From Haematococcus lacustris (lineage: Eukaryota; Chlorophyta; Chlorophyceae; Chlamydomonadales; Haematococcaceae): a DNA stretch of 64,000 nucleotides. Location of the stretch: positions 821,320 through 885,319 of the forward strand of contig JASKMD010000023.1 of NCBI GenBank assembly GCA_030144725.1. Direction: 5' to 3'. The notes beneath the pieces were generated by a model. The model did not search any database. It saw only the letters and a program-made list of their open reading frames with translations, and was not told where the DNA came from. The translations under genes and the position numbers were made by a program. Of the stretch, positions 54,416-64,000 are shown piece by piece. Within the stretch, counting starts at the first letter, position 1. Every line of letters begins with the position of its first letter.

Positions 54416-57400
54416 AACAACGGGTGAGAGGGTGCAGCCCATACCTCCTTTGGTGTGACTGGGGGAGTGTTGGCCTCAGCCAAAGCCTGCAATGTGGGGT
54501 GGAATGGCAATAAATGGAACTGGTGGTGGTGGTCATGATCTATCCTTGTCTATCCTATGCCCCATATGCTGAGCCACACCTCTTTACTGGACCGCACGCG
54601 TGTGGTTCGCCCCTTTGCAAGCTTATCAGCAGGGTTGAGCGTAGCCTTTGCCTACACAACAATCCAAGCACCATTGCATGGACAATGATCACTGTATGCA
54701 CCACATATGCTTGTCACATCAACGCAGCACACCCATGCCTCTTCTCACTTGACGAACAGAACCCTACGAGGCCTTTACAGTCTCGGCACCTCTTGTGTAT
54801 AGTTGTCTCTTTCATCTCACCTGGGAGGCCACAGCTGCTCCTCTCCGTGGCCTGCCACTGGCCTGGCTCTGGACCTGCATTATGGAAGCACGCATGGCAT
54901 GTGGGAGGCAATCGGTTTGTCAGGGGCATGGGCGTACCATGTTGAGCCCTCTCACCGCCTCAGCCTGTGTATCCATGGCGTCCGCCTCCTCTTCCTCCAT
55001 GGAGCTTCCGTCTCCGCCTGCGCCTCTGCCCCTGCCCCTGCCCCTGCCTTTGCGGCTGCCCCTGCCCCTGCCCCTACCCCGGCCCTTGCCCTTGTCCTGC
55101 GCGACCTTCACCGCCTTTGCTTTTGTTGGCTCCTGCATGGGCAATGTGTACATATCGTGGGTGTGCAACATGCGACAGTGCCTTAGCTACCAGCCCAGTA
55201 GCCTACCATGCCCATAACGTTTGTATGGCTCACCTCATGCTTCAGCTCCTCAGTAACTGTGAGCTCCGAATCGTCAGCTGTCGCCGGCTTGGGTGGCAGT
55301 GCCTGCAACGCCTGACAGCGTTTTTTTGATGTCAGCCACAAATGACATACACAAGGGTGGCTCACCTCATCATCGTAGTCAACAAGCGACCCAAAGTATC
55401 CAGTGCCAGCGATGGCAGGGTAGCATGGCTTCTGCATGTCCAGTGATTGACAAAACATACAAGTCATTGATGGCAACCCCGTTACGCTGTGCAGTATCTG
55501 ATGGCACTGCCTACCTCCCCTGCGCTGGGCGCCTGGAGCTGTTCACCCTGCTCCCTTGGGCGCTTCAGCGGGTTGTCAAGCTGGCTGCAAGGGATGGGTG
55601 CAGCGTCCTGGCTGCAAGGAACGGGGGCAGCCTCCTGGGAGCGTCATCCAGAGAGTGGCAGGGGCAGGGAGAGGTAGGGGGTAAGGCTCACATGTTGCGG
55701 TGCGTGGTGTTACTGAGTCTTGTGTCTGCATGCCTGACATGCATTGCATATGATGTGACATACCCCATCATCTTGGCTGCATGCGCCACTCGCCAGCTTT
55801 TCCTTCTCGGCCATGGCCTGGTCCCACATCTTCTGCTGCTGCATCCCAGGATAGGCAGATATGCACTAGCAGTCAGATATGCACCAACAGTTATGGGTGC
55901 GCTGACTGTATACAGTTTGTGTTGCAAGGAGCCATTGCTGCACCCACCTCCTCCGTGATCAAGCCCTGTTCAGCAAAGGTCTTGGCGCGAGGAAACGCCT
56001 GCTGTTCCTCCTTGGTGAAAAAGACATCCACCACCTGTATGCAAACAGATATCAAGGATTCGCAGCACATTGCCAGACTCCCTACAGGCTAGATGGCTAT
56101 CTCCTTACTTTGTTCCATGGCATAGCCCTTGGCTGTTCCGGGCTGAGGTCTTGTTGGGTGTCTGGGATAGTCATGACATGGTCGAGGCTGGTCTCTTCCT
56201 GCATTCCAGGTTCAAGTACTAGCTGGATGCATTAGCAGCTGTAGCCTTAGCAGAATTAACATTGCAGGGTGTGTTTGGGCATGGCCCTGCCGGCTACACC
56301 CACCTCTTCTGTGACTAAGCCAACCTCTGATGCGTCAGGGTCCGGTACATTAGGCATGGGCGGGGGCACAGATGCCAAGTCAGGTTCGAATTGTAGGGGG
56401 GGGGTCGCCTGCACACAGATGTTGGGTGGTATTTGCAGTAATGTCTTCATGCATGACGTGCATTACATATGATCTGACATTAGGGTTAGGTTTAGGGTCG
56501 TTGTTGTCTCTGTCTAATACTCCCACCTCCTGAGTGCATAAGTCAATCATGGTGGGGTTGGGGTCAGGTACATATGGTCCGGGTGGGGGCAGCGAGGCAA
56601 AGTCTGGGAACACCTCTTCGTAGGGCGCCACCTGCACACTCATGGCGTGTTGCAAGAGTGACACTGGTTGTGGTGATGGGTTATCCTATGCAGAGCACCA
56701 AACACACCAATGTGGTCCACCCTGACTCAGCGCTCAGCGTCTTCAACAGGGTAGGCCGGAGTTTGGCTACCTCCGCCTCAGTGATGGTGAGTCTGGTCAC
56801 AAAGGATGGCCCCCTGCATCCACAATCATCTTGTTGCATGAGTCTCCGGGTACCCATGCACTGCATTTATGCACGCTGTTTGTGTTGCCATCCTGCAGGC
56901 CTCCACTCTCACCTTGTCATGTACATGTCCCTGCACAGGTGCTCCATGGCCAGGATGATCCTGTCACCACATGTGTTACCATCACGCTGCTGATCCACTG
57001 CGCCAATGATGTACCTCCATTGGCTCACACCCAACACCCCTGAGCACCAGCTTCGGATGCGATCCCAGCGCCAGACATCCAGGCCACCGGGCTTCTGCAC
57101 CAGTGAGACATGCACCACCAACAAGTCAGAGGGGAAAGTCGTATTCACAAGTGTCCAGTGAGCCGTCAGCATTGATATGTTGTTGGTGTACATGAGGGTA
57201 CAACCCACCGGCAAGCTGTCCCATAACACAAGGGTGCCTCTCTTGGGGTAGGCCACCACCAGCACCCAGTGCTGCTCGCTGATGTTCAGCGGCAGCAGCA
57301 GGGCGTCAACATCTGACCACTGAGGAAACCCCCTGGACTTCAACCACATGTCCTCATGTCTGGTTGGCCGTGCGTAGCGGGTGTAGTCTACTGGATTGGG

Positions 57401-60400
57401 GTCGTCCTTCAGTAGGTTGCAGGTCATCCAGATGTCACATATCATGAACGACCTTTCACGGCCATACTCCACCTGCGACGCACCACGTAGTGACAGCCAG
57501 AAGACCTCATACCAGTACACTGTGTCATGCATGACAGCTGCACCTGGGTGCCCAGGCTGTACTTTCCCTACCGTCAATCGGGCTGCAGCAACATCGATCT
57601 CTAAGGTGCCCAGGTAATGTGGATACGGCGAATTTGGAGACAGGCGACGCATTGCTTCAACGTCACATTGTCTGGAAATCTTCAACACCTGCAACAAATA
57701 CCACAGCCACGTTTGTATGTAACTCATGCACCCATCTTGGCCAGTCCATGTACTCACCAAGACCGCCAGGTAACTTTGACCATATCATGTACCCACCCTC
57801 TCCTCAGGTCATACCTGGGCTGCGTCAAATGGTACAGAGTCGTCCACACCTCTGGCGGGCTCTGCCACCAGCTGCCCAGCCTGTACCAGCTCTGTCGTGG
57901 TAATCGCGGCAGCTCTGGCACAGTTGGCCACATGAACCACCAGGTGACATAGCTGCTGGGCCTTCGCACCTACAATGGATAGTGTGGGCATACATAGACA
58001 TGCGCATATGTGTATCTGTGTCTATGTGCGCATGTATACATATGACATGCAGACGTGCAGACATTTCACAGACATGATGCAGGGCTGAACTTATGATATC
58101 GGCCTTTCAGCTGTTGCTTGGGTATACCTGCTGGTGTTGGTGCAGGAACTGGCGCCGCCGCTGCTGCCCCAGCCGCTGCCCTAGCCGCTGCCGCTGCCCC
58201 TGCCCCTGCCCCTGCCCCTGCCCCTGCCCCTGCCCCTGCCCCTGCCCCTGCCCCTGCCCCTGCCCCTGCCCCTGCCCCTGCCCCTGCCCCTGCCCCTGCC
58301 CCTGCCCCTGCCCCTGCCCCTGCCCCTGCCCCTGCCCCTGCCCCTGCATCAGCCCCTGCATCAGCCCTTGCTGCTGACACTGCCCCTAACCCAGCCACCA
58401 CCCCTGCCCCAGCACCTACCCTCGCTGCTGCCCCTGCCCCTGCCCCTGGCCTGGTCTTTGCTGAAGCCCTGGTCTGCCTTGCTGCTAGACGGCCTTCCAG
58501 CCTCGCCAATCTCCCTGCTGTCCCTGCAGCTCCCTCATCTGCTGCCTCATCTGCAGGGGGTGAGGGTACAGTAGCTGTTGTTGCTGTAGCTACTGCTGCT
58601 GCAGCTGTGAGTAGCGGTGCTGGTGATGGCAGGGGTGGTGGTGGAGCCGCTGCTGCTAGTGGTGCTGCAGGCGGTGAGGGTGCTGCCGCAGGTGAGGAAG
58701 CTGCTATGGCTGCCGCATATGTTACAGGTGGTGAGCGGGGGGAGGCTGGTACACGGGTGGGGGATGCTGACGCGGTCGCTGGGTGGGGTGGAGGGGGTGG
58801 CGGAGGTGAGGCTGCTGCTGGCGGTACCGCTGGCACCCTTGGTGCGAACAGGGTAGAAGCTGCTGCCTCAGCGCAACCTCTGGATGCTGCCGTCAGTGAT
58901 GCCTCGCAGCGCTTTGTGCCAGGGCTGAGAATATCGTTCATCTGCAACACCGCATGCAGTACATGCTCATGAATCAGGTGACTGCTGTGCATTTCATGAC
59001 TCATGTCCAACAACAACGCTGCAAGATGCAACCCCACGCATTTACCTCCTCAGCCAGCTGCAGCAGATCCACCTCCCCATCGCGTAGGCGGGTGCCATCT
59101 GCACGACCTAGGACCATGTAATGGTTGTTATTTATAAGGAGCATGTACATGGCCTCACCGTCCAGACCAGGCTTGTAACCAGGTGGCCTGCAGCTGGCCA
59201 CCTGCTCAGGAGACAGTCCAAACCGGTACGTGAAGCCCTGTGTGTACCAGGGTCGTTCGCCGCTAAGACCCTTGTCCAGCAGGTACAGAGGTATGCCCCT
59301 GAGCAGGCTGTAAAGCGCCAGGACATTGGGGTGCGTCCATGCACCCAATTTAGCAAGGTGGGCAGGATACCACAGGCCCAATGGTATCGGCTCTGTCTGG
59401 TTATGAGGTAGGACAGACATGAGCGGGGGCAGGTCAGGCGGGACCTGGTTTGCTGCCACCAGCTTCTGATACAATTGCACCAGGTTCTCAGCGAAATGCG
59501 CCGTGGCCTCACGCTCTTCAGCATGTGCCTGTTAGCAAACCACAAATGCAGTGTAACATGACGCAATGTCACATAGGTGCCAATCAGCACACTGACGTGC
59601 GACAACATTGTGAAAGCAGGACATGTGCAAATCGAGACATTACCATATCAGCCCATCAGCAAATCTTCATTGCCTAACCTGTGATGTAGTCACTCACCTG
59701 TGGGTGGTAGGTGCCTTGCCACACGCATGAGGCGTGGAAGAAGCAGTTCCCGTCGCCGAGCACGTTGTACAGGCTGAGCCCCTTCTTGGCCAAGTGCCTG
59801 ATAGGGATGGCACGGACGTGTTCGTAGGCCAGCCCCACAGGAGACCACAAATTGGGCCTGTGAGGCTGCTGCGGGTGAGGCTGCTGCGGGTGAGGCTGCT
59901 GGGGGCGAGGCTGCTGGGGGTGAGGACGCTGCTGGTGAGGCTGCTGCGGGTGAGGCTGCTGCTGGTGTGGTGGCTGTAGGACAGGCTGTTGATGGAGGAT
60001 GGGGGCATGCAGGAGTGGAGGTTGGGGGCTGGGCGCTCGCTTGCTGGTAGGAGACTGAGCAGGTGAGCTACGGGCTGTGGGCAGGCGAGGGGGATTGGGA
60101 GGGGCTGTGGGCAGGCGAGGGGGGCTGCTGGGGGCTGTGGGCAGGCGAGGGGGACTGGGAGGGGCTGTGGGCAGGCGAGGGGGGCTGAGATGGGCTGTGG
60201 GCAGGCGAGGGGGGCTGAGAGGGGCTGTGGGCTGGCGAGAAGGGCTGAGGGAGACTGTGGGCAGACGAGGGGCGCTGGGTTCTGCAGGGGTGTTGGGGCT
60301 GTTGGTAGGGGCGGGTGCAGGCAGGTGTGCCAAATGCGCTTTGGGAGCCTGGATGGGGGAACGCCGCTGAGTGTATGTAGCCATGCACTGTTTGGCCTCA

Positions 60401-60962
60401 TTCAACAGGCGCATGACCCACTGGCCATCAGGGGTATTCAACAGGGGCATGGTCGTACCATCCTTGTCTGCAAGGCAGTAAAGCATGTTATAAAAACAAT
60501 GCATAGCGATAACCGGTGCCATGGACAGTTTGGACTCACAATTGGCATAGGTCCTGTACAGCCTGATGAGCGGCATCACAGCCATCCTGCGGTCTTCGAC
60601 TAGTGGAGCTCCATCATCAGGTAGCTGAGCCCTGCGTGTGTTCATGGGCCTCTCTAGTCATCTAGGCCAGTAATGGACCAGCCCGCAGTGGACGAATGGA
60701 CTCACTCCTGGATCCACAGCCGCAGCTGCTGTAAGGTCCACCCTTTCTTCAGCCTCACTTCCTTGTTCGCCACAGCCTTCAGGATAAGGGCCCCCATCAG
60801 GGCCTGGGATTCAGTATCCCATTCCCCCTGCAAGGTAACCGCCACCACTTCTGATGTCTCCCATGTTGAACAGACACGAGAGCTCGCATCACCCACGTAG
60901 CGATACCCAGGTCGCCACATTGCCTTGATGAAGGCGATGACATCTGTCTGCGGCTTGTTCAT
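52815..60962 (-). CDS. multi-exon gene with OTU-like, ULP1-like and 2OG-dioxygenase-like domains
   Basis: A run of about 19 minus-strand exons, each bounded by a GT donor and an (C/T)AG acceptor. Approximate exons: 60962-60706, 60655-60540, 60467-59698, 59528-59046, 58941-58128, 57969-57815, 57688-56913, 56813-56708, 56631-56527, 56408-56304, 56198-56109, 56034-55948, 55838-55764, then about five short ones to 54950, about 54490-54450, and a last exon from about 54415 to 52815. Order: unknown N-terminus, OTU core, Gly-Ala tract, ULP1-like protease, proline- and acid-rich repeats, RG-rich segment, dioxygenase-like domain. It may be two genes. Such combinations recall proteins carried by large eukaryotic DNA transposons, but no transposase was seen. 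Confidence 0.5.
54144..54382. mobile_element. MITE copy 2 with CACTCC termini
   Basis: 239 bp, nearly a full palindrome. Ends CACTCCTACAAATTAGTCCC in both orientations, with CCGATCGG-containing arms meeting at an A/T-rich centre. It is flanked by TC at 54142-54143 and 54383-54384. The host exon frame is restored by excision. Same family as 2758-3103. Confidence 0.93.
56913..57688 (-). CDS. ULP1-like (C48) cysteine protease exon
   Basis: About 258 residues. The C48 catalytic set is visible: His in SEQHWVLVVAY, Asp in LVLWDSLP, Gln in AVDQQRDG and Cys in GNTCGDRIIL. These enzymes cleave SUMO or related modifiers, and ULP1-like domains are common in proteins of plant, fungal and algal DNA transposons. 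Exon borders: acceptor TTGCAG/GTGTTGAAG and donor ACAAG/GTGAGAG. Confidence 0.8.
58128..58941 (-). CDS. Ala/Pro-rich and Gly-Ala repeat exon
   Basis: From MNDILSPGTKRCEAS into Ala/Pro/Ser low complexity, then about 30 Gly-Ala dipeptide repeats encoded by a CCTGCC hexanucleotide run (58195-58345). It is bordered by a donor GTATAC and acceptor TTGCAG that keep it in the gene. It is probably a flexible linker; length is likely variable between strains. Confidence 0.5.
59046..60467 (-). CDS. OTU-like cysteine protease domain (two exons)
   Basis: Exon 60467-59698 has a Pro/Ser-rich tandem of about eight decamers (PPRLPTAPLS-like) and a Gln/Pro-His-rich tract. It ends with YNVLGDGNCFFHASCVW, the Asp-Gly-Asn-Cys nucleophile motif of OTU deubiquitinases. 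After an intron, exon 59528-59046 contains LLRGIPLYLL and NNNHYMVLGR, which supplies the catalytic His. The domain is expected to cleave ubiquitin-type bonds if active. The His motif in a separate exon supports real splicing. Confidence 0.7.
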
Positions 60963-61072
60963 TTTGCGTCGTTTTAAAGCTGGCAGCGCGGCAGATAGCG
61001 ACTCAGATGATGCTTTAATCAGTCGGACTGCTGTTCCGAGTTACACAAGCAATATCCGTTGCATCGAACATC

Positions 61073-61418
61073 ATCTGTACAGATAGCAGCTTCAGGAATC
61101 TGTACAGATGCCTAGCTCTATATCTGTACAGATTCATGTCTAGTCTGTACAGATAGCAGCCTAAGGTATCTGTACAGATGCTCACTTCACTATCTGATCA
61201 GATGCTAGGGTAAATCTGTACAGATATGATTTGCCCCATCTGTACAGATAGCAGCCTGAGGCATCTGTTCAGATGCCTACTCATTAATCTGTACAGATGC
61301 GTTAAGCGGCTATCTGTACAGATAAGACAAGTCATCTCTGTACAGATATACCCTAGCATCTGATCAGATAGTGAAGTGAGCATCTGTACAGATACCTTAG
61401 GCTGCTATCTGTACAGAT
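61073..61418. repeat. palindrome array E in a divergent promoter
   Basis: Fifteen palindromes, mostly ATCTGTACAGAT with ATCTGATCAGAT and TGTTCAGAT variants. Arms of about 80 bp (61144-61224 and 61337-61418) are nearly perfect reverse complements including spacers. It lies between the starts of the minus-strand gene at 60962 and the plus-strand ORF at 61526. Confidence 0.95.
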
Positions 61419-61525
61419 GCACCACCCGACGCCGATGTCGATCCATCCTTTGAGATTCACACCAACAGCCATAGCACAGCACAGCACGACACAGTTCACG
61501 ACCACGCGAACACCCGTCGATAGAC

Positions 61526-61861
61526 ATGAGCAGCGACATGTCCAACGAAAACAGCGCTACATCTCCATACAGGCCCCTGTTACCTAGCATACAGAGTGGG
61601 CCAACATTGCCAGAGGAGCTGAACTCGCGTGTAGCGCGCGAGGCTTACGAAAGGAACAAGCACATAATGTGGAGGCCGGGACAAAATTGCCGGACGTTGT
61701 TGCACTTGATCAAGAGCGGCGAATGGGATTGGGCTATGAGTGGCGTGACGGTGGATGAATCGAGGGGGGCCAATGTTGCCCCAGGGACGACAGTACCTAC
61801 ATCGGCCGGCATGTCTAATGTGGCATCAGAGAACTCAACACAACAATCAGTTGTATCCTAG
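61526..61861 (+). CDS. small hypothetical protein
   Basis: 111 residues from MSSDMSNENSATSPYRP. The central part is non-repetitive (VAREAYERNKHIMWRPGQNCRTLL, shown in part) with KSGEWDWAMSGVTVDES; the tail is Ser/Thr-rich. It starts about 110 bp after palindrome array E. No family recognised. Confidence 0.4.
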   Translation: MSSDMSNENSATSPYRPLLPSIQSGPTLPEELNSRVAREAYERNKHIMWRPGQNCRTLLHLIKSGEWDWAMSGVTVDESRGANVAPGTTVPTSAGMSNVASENSTQQSVVS

Positions 61862-62104
61862 ACATAGTCGGTTTCTATGACACTTGATTGGCCATCGAAC
61901 AATGTAACACTCAGATGCGAAGGTCGAGATGGCGACCCCATACTACGCATGGGGCAAAAGGCAGCAGATGATGCATGATGTCACAAGACACAAATCAAAA
62001 CTGAATCATGCCAGCCATGATTCATGAATCCATTCATCGCCCAAACGTTCATGACAAACGGCCCAAAAGTTACCCTGATCAGTAGGAGGGCTCAGCACAC
62101 CAAT

Positions 62105-63985
62105 TCATGGGCCAGTGGCACCATCACCGGCAACCATATCCTCTTCTTCCTGCAAGGCCTTCATCTGCGCCTCATACGCTGCTTTTGCTTTAGCCATCTC
62201 AGCAGCTATCTTGGCGCGTTTGGCCTCCGGTGTCTCAGGTACTAGGGCTGCTGCAGCCTCTGCTGCCGCTGCTGCTGCCTCTGCTGCCGCTGCTGCTGCC
62301 TCTGCAGCAATCCTTGCCTCCTCGGCAGCAGCGGCAGCTGCCTGTTGGCGTTGAAGCTCCTCATAGTCATGAGCACTCTGGGCTTCCTCGAATGACACGT
62401 TGAAGGTCTTGGTGAACTCCAGAATGGCTGCCTACAGTCGATTGCAGGCAATCAACGCCAAGATGTTGGAATTGGGCTAACGTTAAATAAGTCAAGCACG
62501 CATGGAATGGCTCACGTCTTCCATCAGGTCATGGCTGGTTTAAACGAGAAATGCACAGTGACCATCACCTGTGCGGTGATACAAGGCTCTGATGCTGTAT
62601 CAGAGAACTGCGATGCACCACCATAACGCACGTCCTGTGGAGACGTGATTCATCAGGTTTGTATGATAGGCAGAGCATGGCCAAGAACGCATGAACCATA
62701 CATGCAGTGATGCCATAACCCGGGGGCGTAGGACTCACCCGGTTGGCGAGTAAGTCAGCATCAATAGTGTCTCGCAATTGGGACGGCTGCAAATGCGACA
62801 GTGTAGAAGACATGCACACATCGTTCAAGACCCTTGACAATACAGGGTACAATGACCATCATGATGCACGTGCAACACATAAGCACACCTTCAGGGTGAT
62901 GTCCTTATCCGCCACAAGCTGTTGGAACCCTTCGTCAATGTGCTTGGCCATGGCATCGGTCACAAACAGTGACTTCACAGTGAAGTACCGTGGGTCAGGT
63001 AGGATGCCTACAGGCAAAGACACCGTGAAACAGTCTTCAAATATGAGCACCACCGGTACCACTATGAGAACCAACATCAATGTATGCATGAGCAACTACA
63101 TGCTTACCCTCCTTGAACTTCAAGGCCAGGGCAATGAGCTTCTCCCAGCTGCTTGGCCGCCTCTGATCAGTGAAGAACTTGCCCCACACGGCGTCCCACT
63201 GGGAGTACTTGTCTTCATTTTCCTTCTTCACAGAGGATGGCCCTGCTTCATTGGAGCTGCGGGTCTTCTTGCTCACGGTGTTATGACCACACCTAACAAC
63301 AAGCAAGCGACATGCACACAAATAGACAACAGCTCATCATGTTTCAAGGAAGCAGCCACCTCACTTGTGGATTTTAACCACGATGTCGTCGTACTTGAGG
63401 TCCTTAGACACATACCCCAGGGTCTCCAACAGCCCCATGAGGACAGCACCGACGATGGCGTCGGTGGCATCCTGCCATCTGGCATATTTGCACCCCGTCA
63501 CCTGGGCACCATGACAATCAGCGCACGCACCAGGTAAGAGGAATGACGAAAGCCTGTCCAGGCAGGGATGCAGCACTAACCCCGTCGGTCTTTCGCCCTG
63601 CCAGTAGCATCACGTAGTGTGCAATCATCACAGTCACCACACTGTCCGTAACGTCATGGGTGGTGATGGGCACTTCGGGGGCACTCCACTCATCAACCAC
63701 TTCCCTGTCAGTGGAGAGCACCGTGGCCTGCACACAAAACATAACCTAATTCACCTATTGTACATCCGCACTATATGACCTGTGGGTGCATGTTAAGAAG
63801 ACTCACAACACTGCCACTGGCGCCAGGGGAAGTGCAAGTAGCCGGCGCGACCAGGCGCCTGGATTTCTGCACGAACAGTAGCATGCCAGATGAGAAGCAC
63901 GCTGGCGACTAACAATAGCCATGCAACGCACCGGAAGCTCACGGCTCTTAAACGCGGGGGTAGAGCCTGTGTCACTATCGGACAA
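62105..63985 (-). CDS. multi-exon gene of unknown function (5' end uncertain)
   Basis: Seven or more minus-strand exons with GT-AG borders. Readable segments are: a start near 63985; ATVLSTDREVVDEWSAPEVP (about 63728-63582); VTGCKYARWQDATDAIVGAV to VVKIHK (about 63503-63366); CGHNTVSKKTRSS to ALKFKEG (about 63294-63109); DCFTVSLPVGILPDPRYF to ITLK (about 63040-62889); PSQLRDTIDADLLANR (about 62787-62740); and AAILEFTKTFNVSFEEAQSA onward (about 62435-62105). The last has an Ala/Glu coiled coil and ends GATGP. No domain is recognised. It may extend past the window. Confidence 0.5.
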
Positions 63986-64000
63986 AGACCTGGAATGCTT

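Overview
The window looks like nuclear DNA of a eukaryote, most likely a chlorophyte green alga of the Chlamydomonadales type. That is an inference from the mix seen: chromodomain Ty3/gypsy and Ty1/copia retrotransposons, GC-rich minisatellites, intron-rich genes with short (about 70-110 nt) GTGAGT...GCAG introns, and a local family of intronless F-box/LRR-like genes. No RNA gene and no bacterial operon structure was found.

Layout. 1-8521: an almost complete Ty3/gypsy chromovirus (gypsy-1; the window cuts its 5' LTR) with LTRs that look identical, an extra 5' coiled-coil ORF, a MITE in gag and a broken RT. 8522-20520: a second, heavily disrupted gypsy element (gypsy-2), its RT split by about 5.7 kb of foreign repeats, followed by its 3' LTR and a further decayed gag. 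20521-26930: repeats, including palindrome arrays, copies of an intron-like module and a recognisable transposon left end. 27761-52650: a cluster of six F-box/LRR-like genes (F1-F6) that has served as an insertion target. F4 is split by a 1.79-kb element with 17-bp TIRs and 7-bp TSDs. F5 is split by a 4.49-kb CACTC-ended element (X2). A full-length copia element (TSD CGGCT) sits between F4 and F5 and is itself split by a 3.86-kb CACTC-ended element (X1). 52815-63985: two multi-exon minus-strand genes. One combines an OTU-like protease, a ULP1-like protease and a 2OG-Fe(II) dioxygenase-like domain; the other is of unknown function.

Main discovery candidate: X1 and X2 are two members of a CACTA-like DNA transposon family. 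Their ends are supported by base-exact evidence: TIRs start CACTC, TSDs are 2-3 bp, and removing each element restores the interrupted reading frame. Both have the same internal plan: a large array of short palindromes near each end, an intron-like 74-78 nt module beside a C-rich satellite, and a 'gtgtagcgaggtg' tandem block. The palindromes share a TG-(TG/TA/CG)-CA core, but their arms differ between copies: ATC/GAT in X1, AAACC/GGTTT in X2, AAC/GTT in a probable third copy at 20521. Related ATCTGTACAGAT arrays also occur as free-standing hairpins in the 5' regions of host-like genes (31978, 51145, 61073). This would fit a transposase/binding-site system in which array and element co-diversify, with some arrays left beside genes.

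All boundaries come from reading the sequence by eye. Family names rest on recognised motifs, not on database searches.
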